A DNA stretch of 5,164 nt, taken from Candidatus Woesearchaeota archaeon (GTDB taxonomy: Archaea; Nanobdellota; Nanobdellia; Woesearchaeales; ARS49). Position numbers and translations under genes: made by a program. The notes under the pieces were generated by a model that was not told the origin of the DNA, ran no database searches, and was given only the letters and a program-made list of their open reading frames with translations. Every line of letters begins with the position of its first letter. Position 1 is the stretch's first letter. Below, piece by piece: positions 1 through 4,615 of the stretch. The DNA is taken from positions 1 through 5,164 of the forward strand of contig JAHFPE010000074.1 of assembly GCA_023261345.1 (NCBI GenBank). Direction: 5' to 3'.

Positions 1-104
1 GTGAACTTCGGAATCTTTTTGGTTCGTTCAAATTCTTCTAGTGCACTAAATAGTTCAGGATACTTTCGAATTCCTCGTAATGCGTTTTTAAGTAGCCATT
101 CCAT
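1..104 (-). CDS. Partial hypothetical protein overlapping the Doc-like gene
   Basis: Reading leftwards from the ATG at 104-102, a frame stays open to the window edge, giving 34 full codons; the rest lies outside. The visible residues begin MEWLLKNALRGIRKYPELFS and continue with a charged, probably helical stretch rich in Glu and Lys. I do not recognise the family. The start overlaps the last 17 bases of the Doc-like gene in another frame, and a purine-rich Shine-Dalgarno-like stretch (GAGAGGATGA) ends 6 bases before the ATG. Overlap plus an internal ribosome binding site suggests translational coupling in a two-gene operon. By analogy with toxin-antitoxin pairs this could be the partner of the toxin, but antitoxins usually precede Doc toxins, so this is only a guess. 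It is too short to exclude a chance frame. Confidence 0.5.
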   Translation of the reverse strand, partial: MEWLLKNALRGIRKYPELFSALEEFERTKKIPKF

Positions 105-432
105 TTTTTATCATCCTCTCAATTGTGATTAGGTTCGTGATATTTTTCATAAGTATTGTTGTAATGATTCGCGCAACAGTTTCTGGCTTATATCTAATCT
201 CTTTTGCTTCAAAGTATGAAATCATAATTGAAGCAGCAGTACGCTTGTTGCCTTCATCAAACACATGATCAATAAGTATCACCCTGACGAGCACACTACA
301 AGCACGTAACCAACTTTTTGTTTGATTTGCTTCCGTAACAGCAAAATCTAAACTACTTGAATTAATTACGATTCCTTCAGCGAATTGTTGATTAATACTT
401 ATGATCTCTTTTGTGCTTACAAGCTCATGCAT
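88..432 (-). CDS. Doc/Fic-family toxin-like protein
   Basis: The 114-residue product carries a Fic core motif, HVFDEGNKRTA, at about residues 56-66. The motif His, the Phe, the acidic residue and the GNKR anion-binding turn are all present. In known families the AMP-transferring Fic enzymes have GNGRxxR, whereas Doc-type proteins have NKRT and phosphorylate elongation factor Tu; this protein matches the Doc pattern and lacks the second Arg. Its length is also close to Doc (about 126 residues). I see no [S/T]xxxE[G/N] inhibitory helix. The frame can be extended 7 codons to a GTG at 453, but the ATG at 432 lies 28 bases from the centre of a good TATA box, so I chose it as a leaderless start; it also removes codons lying in the palindrome at 437-452. 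An unknown gene overlaps the 3' end. The target and whether it is toxic are not known; it could be a stand-alone Fic protein. Confidence 0.82.
   Translation of the reverse strand: MHELVSTKEIISINQQFAEGIVINSSSLDFAVTEANQTKSWLRACSVLVRVILIDHVFDEGNKRTAASIMISYFEAKEIRYKPETVARIITTILMKNITNLITIERMIKNGMAT
111..120 (-). promoter_or_regulatory. Shine-Dalgarno-like site for the partial gene
   Basis: On the minus strand this reads GAGAGGATGA, purine-rich and close to the archaeal GGAGGTGAT anti-16S complement. It lies inside the Doc-like coding region and ends 6 bases before the ATG at 104. It supports internal initiation of the downstream overlapping gene. Confidence 0.45.
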
Positions 433-436
433 TTTA

Positions 437-452
437 TGTGTATCAATACACA
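437..452. promoter_or_regulatory. Palindrome between TATA box and Doc-like start
   Basis: A perfect 7-base inverted repeat, TGTGTAT and ATACACA, is separated by 2 bases. It lies between the minus-strand TATA box (455-463) and the ATG at 432, where bound repressor would block RNA polymerase. That is a typical position for an autoregulatory operator in archaea. The symmetry is seen directly; binding by a regulator is inferred. Confidence 0.45.
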
Positions 453-454
453 CC

Positions 455-463
455 TATTTATAA
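455..463 (-). promoter_or_regulatory. TATA box for the Doc-like gene
   Basis: The minus strand reads TTATAAATA, a near-consensus archaeal TATA element. Its TTATAAA core is centred 28 bases before the ATG at 432, so transcription should begin at or next to that codon. The element belongs to an 11-base sequence (457-467) repeated exactly in inverse orientation at 490-500. Confidence 0.65.
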
Positions 464-493
464 GATTTACGTCTTTTTTTCAGAACACCAATC

Positions 494-500
494 TTATAAA
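494..500 (+). promoter_or_regulatory. TATA box for the UMP synthase fusion gene
   Basis: TTATAAA is centred 29 bases upstream of the ATG at 526, preceded by AATC, which may be part of the BRE. There is no ribosome binding site between it and the ATG, so the transcript is probably leaderless. The 11-base sequence 490-500 is the exact reverse complement of 457-467, the matching element of the divergent gene. Confidence 0.65.
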
Positions 501-525
501 CACCTTTGCGAAATAATTCTTCTAA

Positions 526-2433
526 ATGGTTTTTTCCTCTAAGAAAATAAGAAGAAAAATTTGTGGAGGCCATGCGTATTTAGATCACCTTTCTCAAGAA
601 CTTCCGCGAACCGCAGCAAGCGCGGCACGCTTTGTTGAACGATCACTTATGCAAACAGGAGGATTCAAAGACGTTGATCCAACACTACTTGTTTCTGGAA
701 GAGTAGGGTGTTATTACTCAAACACAGAAAGCGTCATGGGAGATAAAGGAGAATTCAAAGCATACGCCAAAGACCCAACCGCAATGTACCAACACGTTCT
801 CAACATGCTTGAACGATCGCCAAAATACAGAATAATTGTCGATTTGCTTGCAGTAAAATGTAAGGCAATTATTGACCAAGAACGCGAAAACGCTAAACGA
901 ACATTATCTGCACAGGAGCAAGATCTCCTTTACTTCGTGGCATCCGGTGGTGAGACAAGAGACTGGCTCTTTAGCATGGCAGTCGCAGCACGACTTGGTT
1001 TACCGCACGTAGCAATCCATAAAGATCTTGAAAGTAGAATGGATTTACATACACCAAAAGGAAAAACAATTCAAGGAGATATCATTGGACAAACTACATC
1101 ATCAATACATGGGCATAAAATTGAACATCGACTCAAAGGCGCAACTGCAATTCACGTTGTTGATCTTCTCACTGAGGGTTCGAGTTGTTATAGAAAAGAA
1201 GAAGGCAAGAAACACGGTTGGATTCCTGCACTACGACGAAAAGGGGTTAAGATAAACAATCTGCTCGCAGTTGTCAGTCGACTTGAAGGCGGAGAACAAA
1301 ATCTTGAAGAGCAAAAAGTAAAGGTTGATTCACTTCTCCAAATTGAGGAAGGATTCCTATCTCGAAACAGTAAAAAACCTACATCTGCGATTGCGTACAG
1401 AAAAGACCCTGTTGGATATGCAAGAAAACTGCTTCGAACACGTTCGCTTGATTCAATCGCACGGTTCTTCAATCCTGCAGCAGGAAAACTAGATCGAGCA
1501 GTTCGTTTTGAACAGAGACATGGAGATTATCTTCGACAAATTGGCAGATGGGAGGAACTCCAATCAATTGTTCAAAAAAATTATCGTTGCACGCTTGAAG
1601 AAGCACTCGCTGGAGGGAAACCATACGACAATAATTTTGCGAAAAAATGGCAAGAAGTTGTTAGAAAAAAGAAATCAACCCTTTGTGTTGGCGAAGATCC
1701 TGTTGATTACATGCAAGCAACAGAAAATACAATGCCACGAAAGGCAAACAAATACAAGTGGTGCATGAATCTAATCGAAAAAGTTGCGCCGTATTCTGCA
1801 GCAATTAAGATCAATCGAAATTTTGTAAAAGATCTCTCAGGAAAACAAATTGAGAATTTAGTCGATCGTATTCATGAGCTTGGAATGCTTGCAATTGCTG
1901 ATGACAAACTTGTTGACATTGGAAATACAAATGATTCTGGAGTGTATCATTGCTGGCAACAAAAATTCGATGCAGTAACATACTCTCCATTCCCAGGAAA
2001 CATGCAAGAAGCAACAGCACAAGCACACATTCGTGGCATGGGACTTATTCCACTTGTACTCATGTCAAATCCAGAATACAAAGAAATGAAGGAAGCAACG
2101 TTTAGTGATGGGAAAGGGTACGAACACTTCGCAAAACAAGTCAAGGCATATGCTGCTGACGCAGTTGTCATTGGAGCGCCAAGTCCAGATAATCACATTA
2201 CTCTTAAAGAGGTTAAACGAGTACGAAGCATCATCGGCGACAAACTAGTTCTCATGCCAGGAGTTGGCGCGCAAGGTGGAGATGCAGGACGCATCATTTC
2301 TGTATTTGGAGATAACGTCATTGCAAATGTAGGAAGAGCTATCATGTACGCTGCAGATCCTGCAAAAGAAGCAAGAACATACCAACGAATGCTCAACAGA
2401 GTTAGAAGAGAATATTGTGGACGAGCAGCGTAA
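526..2433 (+). CDS. Fused orotate phosphoribosyltransferase / OMP decarboxylase (UMP synthase-like)
   Basis: The 635-residue protein appears to join the last two enzymes of UMP synthesis. The N-terminal part (about 27-280) looks like orotate phosphoribosyltransferase (PyrE): LLVSGRVGCYYSN (54-66), ASGGETRDW (139-147), GLPHVAIHKD (158-167), a degenerate PRPP loop VVDLLTEGSS (211-220) and VVSRLEGGEQNLEE (249-262), which resembles the family's DREEGGxENL. The C-terminal part (about 368-630) is an OMP decarboxylase (PyrF): LCVGEDP (386-392), Lys428 in AAIKIN, the DxKxxD signature Asp459-Lys461-Asp464, VVIGAPSP (547-554), PGVGAQGGD (578-586) and Gly603-Arg604 for phosphate. The whole Lys-Asp-Lys-Asp catalytic set is kept. 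About 88 residues (280-367) between the domains match neither enzyme as far as I can see and look helical and basic. In the PRPP loop one of the two usual acidic residues is Val, so activity of the first domain is less certain. The order PyrE-PyrF is that of animal and plant UMPS. The start is supported by the TATA spacing; the next Met is at residue 42. Confidence 0.88.
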   Translation: MVFSSKKIRRKICGGHAYLDHLSQELPRTAASAARFVERSLMQTGGFKDVDPTLLVSGRVGCYYSNTESVMGDKGEFKAYAKDPTAMYQHVLNMLERSPKYRIIVDLLAVKCKAIIDQERENAKRTLSAQEQDLLYFVASGGETRDWLFSMAVAARLGLPHVAIHKDLESRMDLHTPKGKTIQGDIIGQTTSSIHGHKIEHRLKGATAIHVVDLLTEGSSCYRKEEGKKHGWIPALRRKGVKINNLLAVVSRLEGGEQNLEEQKVKVDSLLQIEEGFLSRNSKKPTSAIAYRKDPVGYARKLLRTRSLDSIARFFNPAAGKLDRAVRFEQRHGDYLRQIGRWEELQSIVQKNYRCTLEEALAGGKPYDNNFAKKWQEVVRKKKSTLCVGEDPVDYMQATENTMPRKANKYKWCMNLIEKVAPYSAAIKINRNFVKDLSGKQIENLVDRIHELGMLAIADDKLVDIGNTNDSGVYHCWQQKFDAVTYSPFPGNMQEATAQAHIRGMGLIPLVLMSNPEYKEMKEATFSDGKGYEHFAKQVKAYAADAVVIGAPSPDNHITLKEVKRVRSIIGDKLVLMPGVGAQGGDAGRIISVFGDNVIANVGRAIMYAADPAKEARTYQRMLNRVRREYCGRAA

Positions 2434-2449
2434 AGAAAATAGAAACTAA

Positions 2450-2455
2450 TTTTTT
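2450..2455 (+). terminator. Oligo-T terminator after the UMP synthase gene
   Basis: A run of six T lies 17 bases after the stop codon, without a stable hairpin before it. Archaeal RNA polymerase commonly terminates at such oligo-T tracts. The position fits, but short T runs are frequent in AT-rich DNA. Confidence 0.45.
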
Positions 2456-2530
2456 CATCAAAAACTAACTACGTTTACCCTCTTCGCAACTAGCATTTAG
2501 GGTGATTAGCTCCATTAATTTCGCTAATAG

Positions 2531-2578
2531 AAAACGCCACACGACGAAGTACATTAAAAAATGGACGTGCGGCGTTTT
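2531..2578 (-). repeat. 13-bp inverted repeat (hairpin) between convergent genes
   Basis: Arms AAAACGCCACACG (2531-2543) and CGTGCGGCGTTTT (2566-2578) are complementary at 12 of 13 positions. On plus-strand RNA the odd position is an A-C mismatch; on minus-strand RNA it becomes a G-U pair, so only the minus transcript forms a continuous stem. The 22-base loop contains six consecutive T on the minus strand (2556-2561). It lies 47 bases after the stop of the membrane protein gene and has A-tract and T-tract flanks like a bidirectional terminator. It could end that transcript or protect its 3' end. A smaller hairpin, ATTAGC and GCTAAT (2505-2510 and 2523-2528), lies alongside. Confidence 0.6.
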
Positions 2579-2625
2579 ACGGTATGTGCTTTGAGAAAAT
2601 TCCACGCACTGACGTTCGCGGTCGT

Positions 2626-3183
2626 TTACTTATTTTGTCTCATCACAGTAAGTCGTTCGTGCATGCAATTAAGAGAAGTCTCCATTTGATTTGTAAGCGA
2701 AATCATTTTTTGCATATTAAGTTGTGTGTCAGCTGAACTACTCACGAACGCAAGATTATCTTGAAGTATCTTTCGTGCAGTACTTGTGCTCTCAATTCCG
2801 CGCAAGAGTGCTTCAAACTCTTCAGTCGGGGCAAGATTTTCTAAACTATCTGCAGTTCCTGTTGCGACGTGAAATGAATAATACAATTGTTCAGTCCATC
2901 TTTTATCAAGCGCGGGTGCTTGTTCTTCAAGCACGTTTCCTGTTTTTTCAAGAAGCGCTGTTGCAGTATCGCCCAATTTGTTCACATCACCGCATTGTGC
3001 TTTTAGTGTGCTGATTTCCTGCTGCGTTGCCTTACCTGAAGAACCACCACGCAGAAGAAAAAATGTCGCAATTGCAACAATGAGAACAATACCAAGAACT
3101 GCCGGACCAACAAGACTGTGATGGTTTCGCTTCGAATGAATTACGTGCTGTTTCTTTACGTGTCCACGAGTATGTTCCTGCAT
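2626..3183 (-). CDS. Single-pass membrane-anchored protein of unknown function
   Basis: I do not recognise this 185-residue protein. Residues 1-23 are rich in His, Lys and Arg. One hydrophobic segment follows at about 24-44 (beginning LVGPAVLGIVLIV) and ends before RGGSSGK. The remaining 135 residues are polar, mostly helix-forming, with Cys64 and Cys173. By the positive-inside rule the N-terminus should be cytoplasmic and the C-terminal domain outside, where the two Cys could form a disulfide; both statements are inference. No signal peptidase or lipobox motif is evident. The ATG at 3183 lies 27 bases from the centre of a TATA-like element, supporting this start as leaderless. It is downstream of RNase HII on the same strand, 97 bases away, but with its own promoter, so the neighbour says little about its job. 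Confidence 0.75.
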   Translation of the reverse strand: MQEHTRGHVKKQHVIHSKRNHHSLVGPAVLGIVLIVAIATFFLLRGGSSGKATQQEISTLKAQCGDVNKLGDTATALLEKTGNVLEEQAPALDKRWTEQLYYSFHVATGTADSLENLAPTEEFEALLRGIESTSTARKILQDNLAFVSSSADTQLNMQKMISLTNQMETSLNCMHERLTVMRQNK

Positions 3184-3205
3184 GAAGAATACGCAAGATT
3201 AGCGG

Positions 3206-3214
3206 TATAATAAT
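3206..3214 (-). promoter_or_regulatory. TATA-like box for the membrane protein gene
   Basis: The minus strand reads ATTATTATA, centred at 3210, 27 bases before the ATG at 3183. The distance matches the other promoters of the window. The element is weaker than the TTATAAA boxes at 455-500. Confidence 0.45.
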
Positions 3215-3219
3215 GTTAC

Positions 3220-3261
3220 TAAAATTCTGCAGTTCGCGATTGCGCTCAGAGCAGAATTTTA
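3220..3261. repeat. Perfect 11-bp inverted repeat after RNase HII
   Basis: TAAAATTCTGC (3220-3230) and GCAGAATTTTA (3251-3261) are exact reverse complements around a 20-base loop. In the minus direction the stem begins 19 bases after the RNase HII stop and ends in a T-rich arm, so it may act as a terminator or 3' stabiliser. It also sits 5 bases upstream of the TATA-like box of the next gene, so a regulator binding site is an alternative. Confidence 0.6.
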
Positions 3262-3280
3262 CACTAATGCTGCTACGAAT

Positions 3281-3931
3281 TTAGAAATTATCCAACCGTC
3301 CTTGCTTTAGCTTGTCAACTTGATCTTTCCAACTCTTCCAACTATGACGAAAAATATTTGGGTATTTATTCCAATATTTTTCAAGAAATACACGCGTGAC
3401 TGGATCGTGTCCGTATCCTGAACCAAAATCAGTACCCACTAGTTTGTGAATTTTAGCAATCTCAGAATCACGAGTGACTTTTGCAAGAATTGAAGCTCCA
3501 GAAACAGACGGATAATCCCTATCCGCATGATGAGCACAGTGCACTTCTGTTTTGCAAGTAAGTCTTTCTTTAATGTATTCTGTGTACGCGCGAATGTTTG
3601 GACTGGGACAATCGATATGCACAAGATCTGGTTTGAGTTCGTTGATAATACTAATTGCGTGGTCTGCTTCTAACCAATTGAGGTTTGTTCCTTCCTTGAT
3701 TACTGCATCATCAATCTCTTGGGGCTGAATAATCACGAGCTTATGGCTTACGCTAAGTTTTTTAATACCTTCAACAAGACTCTCGCGCTGTTTTGCACTC
3801 AGTAATTTGCTGTCTTTTGCACCTATGTCTTTGAGCTTTTGCTCGTCTTCTTCATTAACCACAAGACCGCACATGACAAGAGGACCAATCACTGGCCCAC
3901 GACCTGCTTCATCAATACCCATAATTAGCAT
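3281..3931 (-). CDS. rnhB: Ribonuclease HII
   Basis: This enzyme cuts the RNA strand of RNA-DNA hybrids and nicks at ribonucleotides in DNA, acting in the cytoplasm with Mg2+ or Mn2+. The 216-residue protein begins MLIMGIDEAGRGPVIGP, the family hallmark. The four metal-binding acids are visible: Asp7, Glu8, Asp107 (in HIDCP) and Asp137 (in HHADRDYP). SGASILAKVTRD (144-155), GSGYGHDP (170-177) and RHSW (195-198) also fit the archaeal branch, as does the length. The frame continues upstream to a TTG at 3979, adding 16 residues without family support. I chose the ATG at 3931 because archaeal relatives start just before the DEAGRG motif and because a TATA-like element lies 25-27 bases ahead of it. 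Nothing suggests loss of activity. Confidence 0.95.
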   Translation of the reverse strand: MLIMGIDEAGRGPVIGPLVMCGLVVNEEDEQKLKDIGAKDSKLLSAKQRESLVEGIKKLSVSHKLVIIQPQEIDDAVIKEGTNLNWLEADHAISIINELKPDLVHIDCPSPNIRAYTEYIKERLTCKTEVHCAHHADRDYPSVSGASILAKVTRDSEIAKIHKLVGTDFGSGYGHDPVTRVFLEKYWNKYPNIFRHSWKSWKDQVDKLKQGRLDNF

Positions 3932-3950
3932 GTTATCACGTGAGCGTGTC

Positions 3951-3962
3951 TCATTAATAAAG
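3951..3962 (-). promoter_or_regulatory. TATA-like box for rnhB
   Basis: The minus strand reads CTTTATTAATGA, centred about 26 bases before the ATG at 3931. This favours a leaderless transcript starting at that ATG and would place the alternative TTG at 3979 upstream of the promoter. A GTGAT close to the ATG could pair with 16S RNA, but its 3-base spacing is too short to be convincing. Confidence 0.45.
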
Positions 3963-4015
3963 ATGACGCTAACTAGCAAGTAAAATGTTCGATGATTTTG
4001 TCGTCACAAGCACTT

Positions 4016-4035
4016 CATTAAAAAAAGAAAAGAAG
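4016..4035 (-). terminator. T-rich terminator after the 67-residue gene
   Basis: On the minus strand, starting about 10 bases after the stop codon at 4046, the sequence reads CTTCTTTTCTTTTTTTAA, including a run of seven T. Archaeal termination uses such tracts without a hairpin. Its position separates the small gene from rnhB, which has its own TATA-like box. Confidence 0.5.
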
Positions 4036-4045
4036 TACGTGTCCC

Positions 4046-4249
4046 TTACAGTCCGAATTGATGTACTTTTAACTCGAATCCCCTTCTTGCTAATAGTATT
4101 TCTTGATCATCTTGAAACAACGTATAATTACTTCTTCTTTCAAGATCCCTCTCGAGTTTATGATCTTCACTCGCGCGATATGATTCAGTTAAATCATTCA
4201 AGGGCTGTTTTCGCAATTCTTCACCGCATGCATTTTTATAAACGTTCAT
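4046..4249 (-). CDS. Small charged protein of unknown function (67 residues)
   Basis: The product begins MNVYKNACGEELRKQPLNDL and is highly polar, with many Glu, Asp, Arg and Lys residues (for example HKLERDLERRS at about 30-40) and a C-terminal LLARRGFELKVHQFGL. It has no membrane segment or signal and I do not recognise a family. Two features favour a real gene: GGAGGT lies 7 bases before the ATG, the best ribosome binding site in the window, and an oligo-T tract follows the stop. A plus-strand frame (3985-4254) overlaps it almost completely, but lacks a ribosome binding site and is Phe-rich like a shadow. It is 114 bases upstream of rnhB on the same strand. A weak TATA-like stretch around 4295-4305 could serve as its promoter. 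Unlike its neighbours it would have a short leader. Confidence 0.6.
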   Translation of the reverse strand: MNVYKNACGEELRKQPLNDLTESYRASEDHKLERDLERRSNYTLFQDDQEILLARRGFELKVHQFGL

Positions 4250-4256
4250 GTTAATT

Positions 4257-4262
4257 ACCTCC
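4257..4262 (-). promoter_or_regulatory. Strong Shine-Dalgarno site
   Basis: The minus strand reads GGAGGT followed by 7 bases and then ATG at 4249. It matches the anti-Shine-Dalgarno sequence exactly at optimal spacing. It is unusual here because most other starts look leaderless, and it decides the start of the 67-residue gene. Confidence 0.65.
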
Positions 4263-4417
4263 GTATTGTAAAGTCTGTCAACTGAATTATTGTTGTACTA
4301 ATTTTTCATTCCCAAGAAATCCAAAACTTATGCACTTCTGAACCCACTAGACGTATCAAGTCCTAGGCCAAGAAGCAACATGAGCTTTTTTGCGGAAGAT
4401 TGGAAATGAAGAGCTGC

Positions 4418-4501
4418 TTATGCAGCAATACAAATAGAATTATTAGAAATAAATTTACGAGAACTGTTTTTTACATTCTTTAAACACTGACATTTCAACA
4501 T
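4418..4501 (-). CDS. Possible 27-residue leaderless small protein
   Basis: From the ATG at 4501 the frame encodes MLKCQCLKNVKNSSRKFISN and seven further residues, ending in TAA. It is basic with three Cys, two as CxC at positions 4-6. The only positive evidence is a strong TATA element, TTTAAATA, centred 27 bases before the ATG, matching the spacing of the recognised genes. After the TAA the same frame stays open for 29 more codons to 4328, ending GLGLDTSSGFRSA, so a decayed longer gene is possible. There is no homology I recognise, and a frame this short can arise by chance. Confidence 0.22.
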   Translation of the reverse strand: MLKCQCLKNVKNSSRKFISNNSICIAA

Positions 4502-4523
4502 ATTATTCCAAAATTGATAGAAG

Positions 4524-4531
4524 TATTTAAA
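4524..4531 (-). promoter_or_regulatory. TATA-like element in the gap
   Basis: TTTAAATA on the minus strand is a good archaeal TATA box, centred 27 bases from the ATG at 4501. Because it is nearly self-complementary it could also act rightwards, giving a start near 4555 and a leader of about 60 bases for the dehydrogenase gene. Confidence 0.35.
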
Positions 4532-4585
4532 CTTGTGTTTTTTTGAATCTGATTCTTTTTCCGCCTTTGATGTAGTAACAAACCA

Positions 4586-4592
4586 TTTTATA
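4586..4592 (+). promoter_or_regulatory. TATA box for the GAPDH gene
   Basis: TTTTATA is centred at 4589, 27 bases upstream of the ATG at 4616, with no ribosome binding site between them. This predicts a leaderless transcript and supports the chosen start. Confidence 0.6.
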
Positions 4593-4615
4593 CCTTCTCG
4601 ATAGACCGTTAGTTC

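Larger units (their letters stand above)
4250..4615. other. 366-base gap without a clear large gene
   Basis: This stretch separates the divergent 67-residue gene and gapdh. The flanks (4250-4325 and 4430-4615) are very AT-rich, but about 4330-4428 is visibly richer in GC. This island contains a 5-bp hairpin GCTGC-TTAT-GCAGC (4413-4426), a stem AAGAAGC/GCTTTTT (4370-4390) running into six T on the plus strand, and the palindrome CCTAGG. I found no tRNA, no C/D-box motifs and no long reading frame. It could hold a small RNA or decayed coding sequence, and it includes the possible 27-codon ORF at 4418-4501. Confidence 0.5.

Noticed and set aside
433..453. GTG start of the Doc-like gene at 453
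   Set aside because: It is immediately beside the TATA box, upstream of the expected transcript start, and lies in the palindrome; the ATG at 432 is better.
1028..2396. Several frames of 67-94 codons overlapping the UMP synthase gene
   Set aside because: They lie wholly inside a strongly supported coding region in other frames and show no recognisable motifs.
2485..2530. Possible C/D-box RNA around GGTGATTAG
   Set aside because: It does not match the RUGAUGA C box and no suitably placed CUGA D box was found.
2724..3014. Plus-strand 96-codon frame opposite the membrane protein
   Set aside because: It has shadow-like composition and no initiation signal; the minus-strand frame has an N-terminal anchor and a promoter.
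3932..3979. Upstream extension of RNase HII to a TTG codon
   Set aside because: The 16 extra residues have no counterpart in the family, and the TATA-like box at 3951-3962 lies inside them; the ATG at 3931 fits better.
4070..4085. tRNA T-loop-like sequence (CTCGAATCCCC)
   Set aside because: No acceptor or anticodon stems can be formed around it, and it falls inside the 67-residue gene.
3985..4254. 89-codon plus-strand frame
   Set aside because: It has no ribosome binding site or well-placed TATA box, has a Phe-rich shadow-like composition, and covers the better supported 67-residue gene on the other strand.
4330..4360. TTCAGAA on the minus strand resembling a tRNA T-loop
   Set aside because: The flanking 5-base stem does not pair and no cloverleaf can be drawn.
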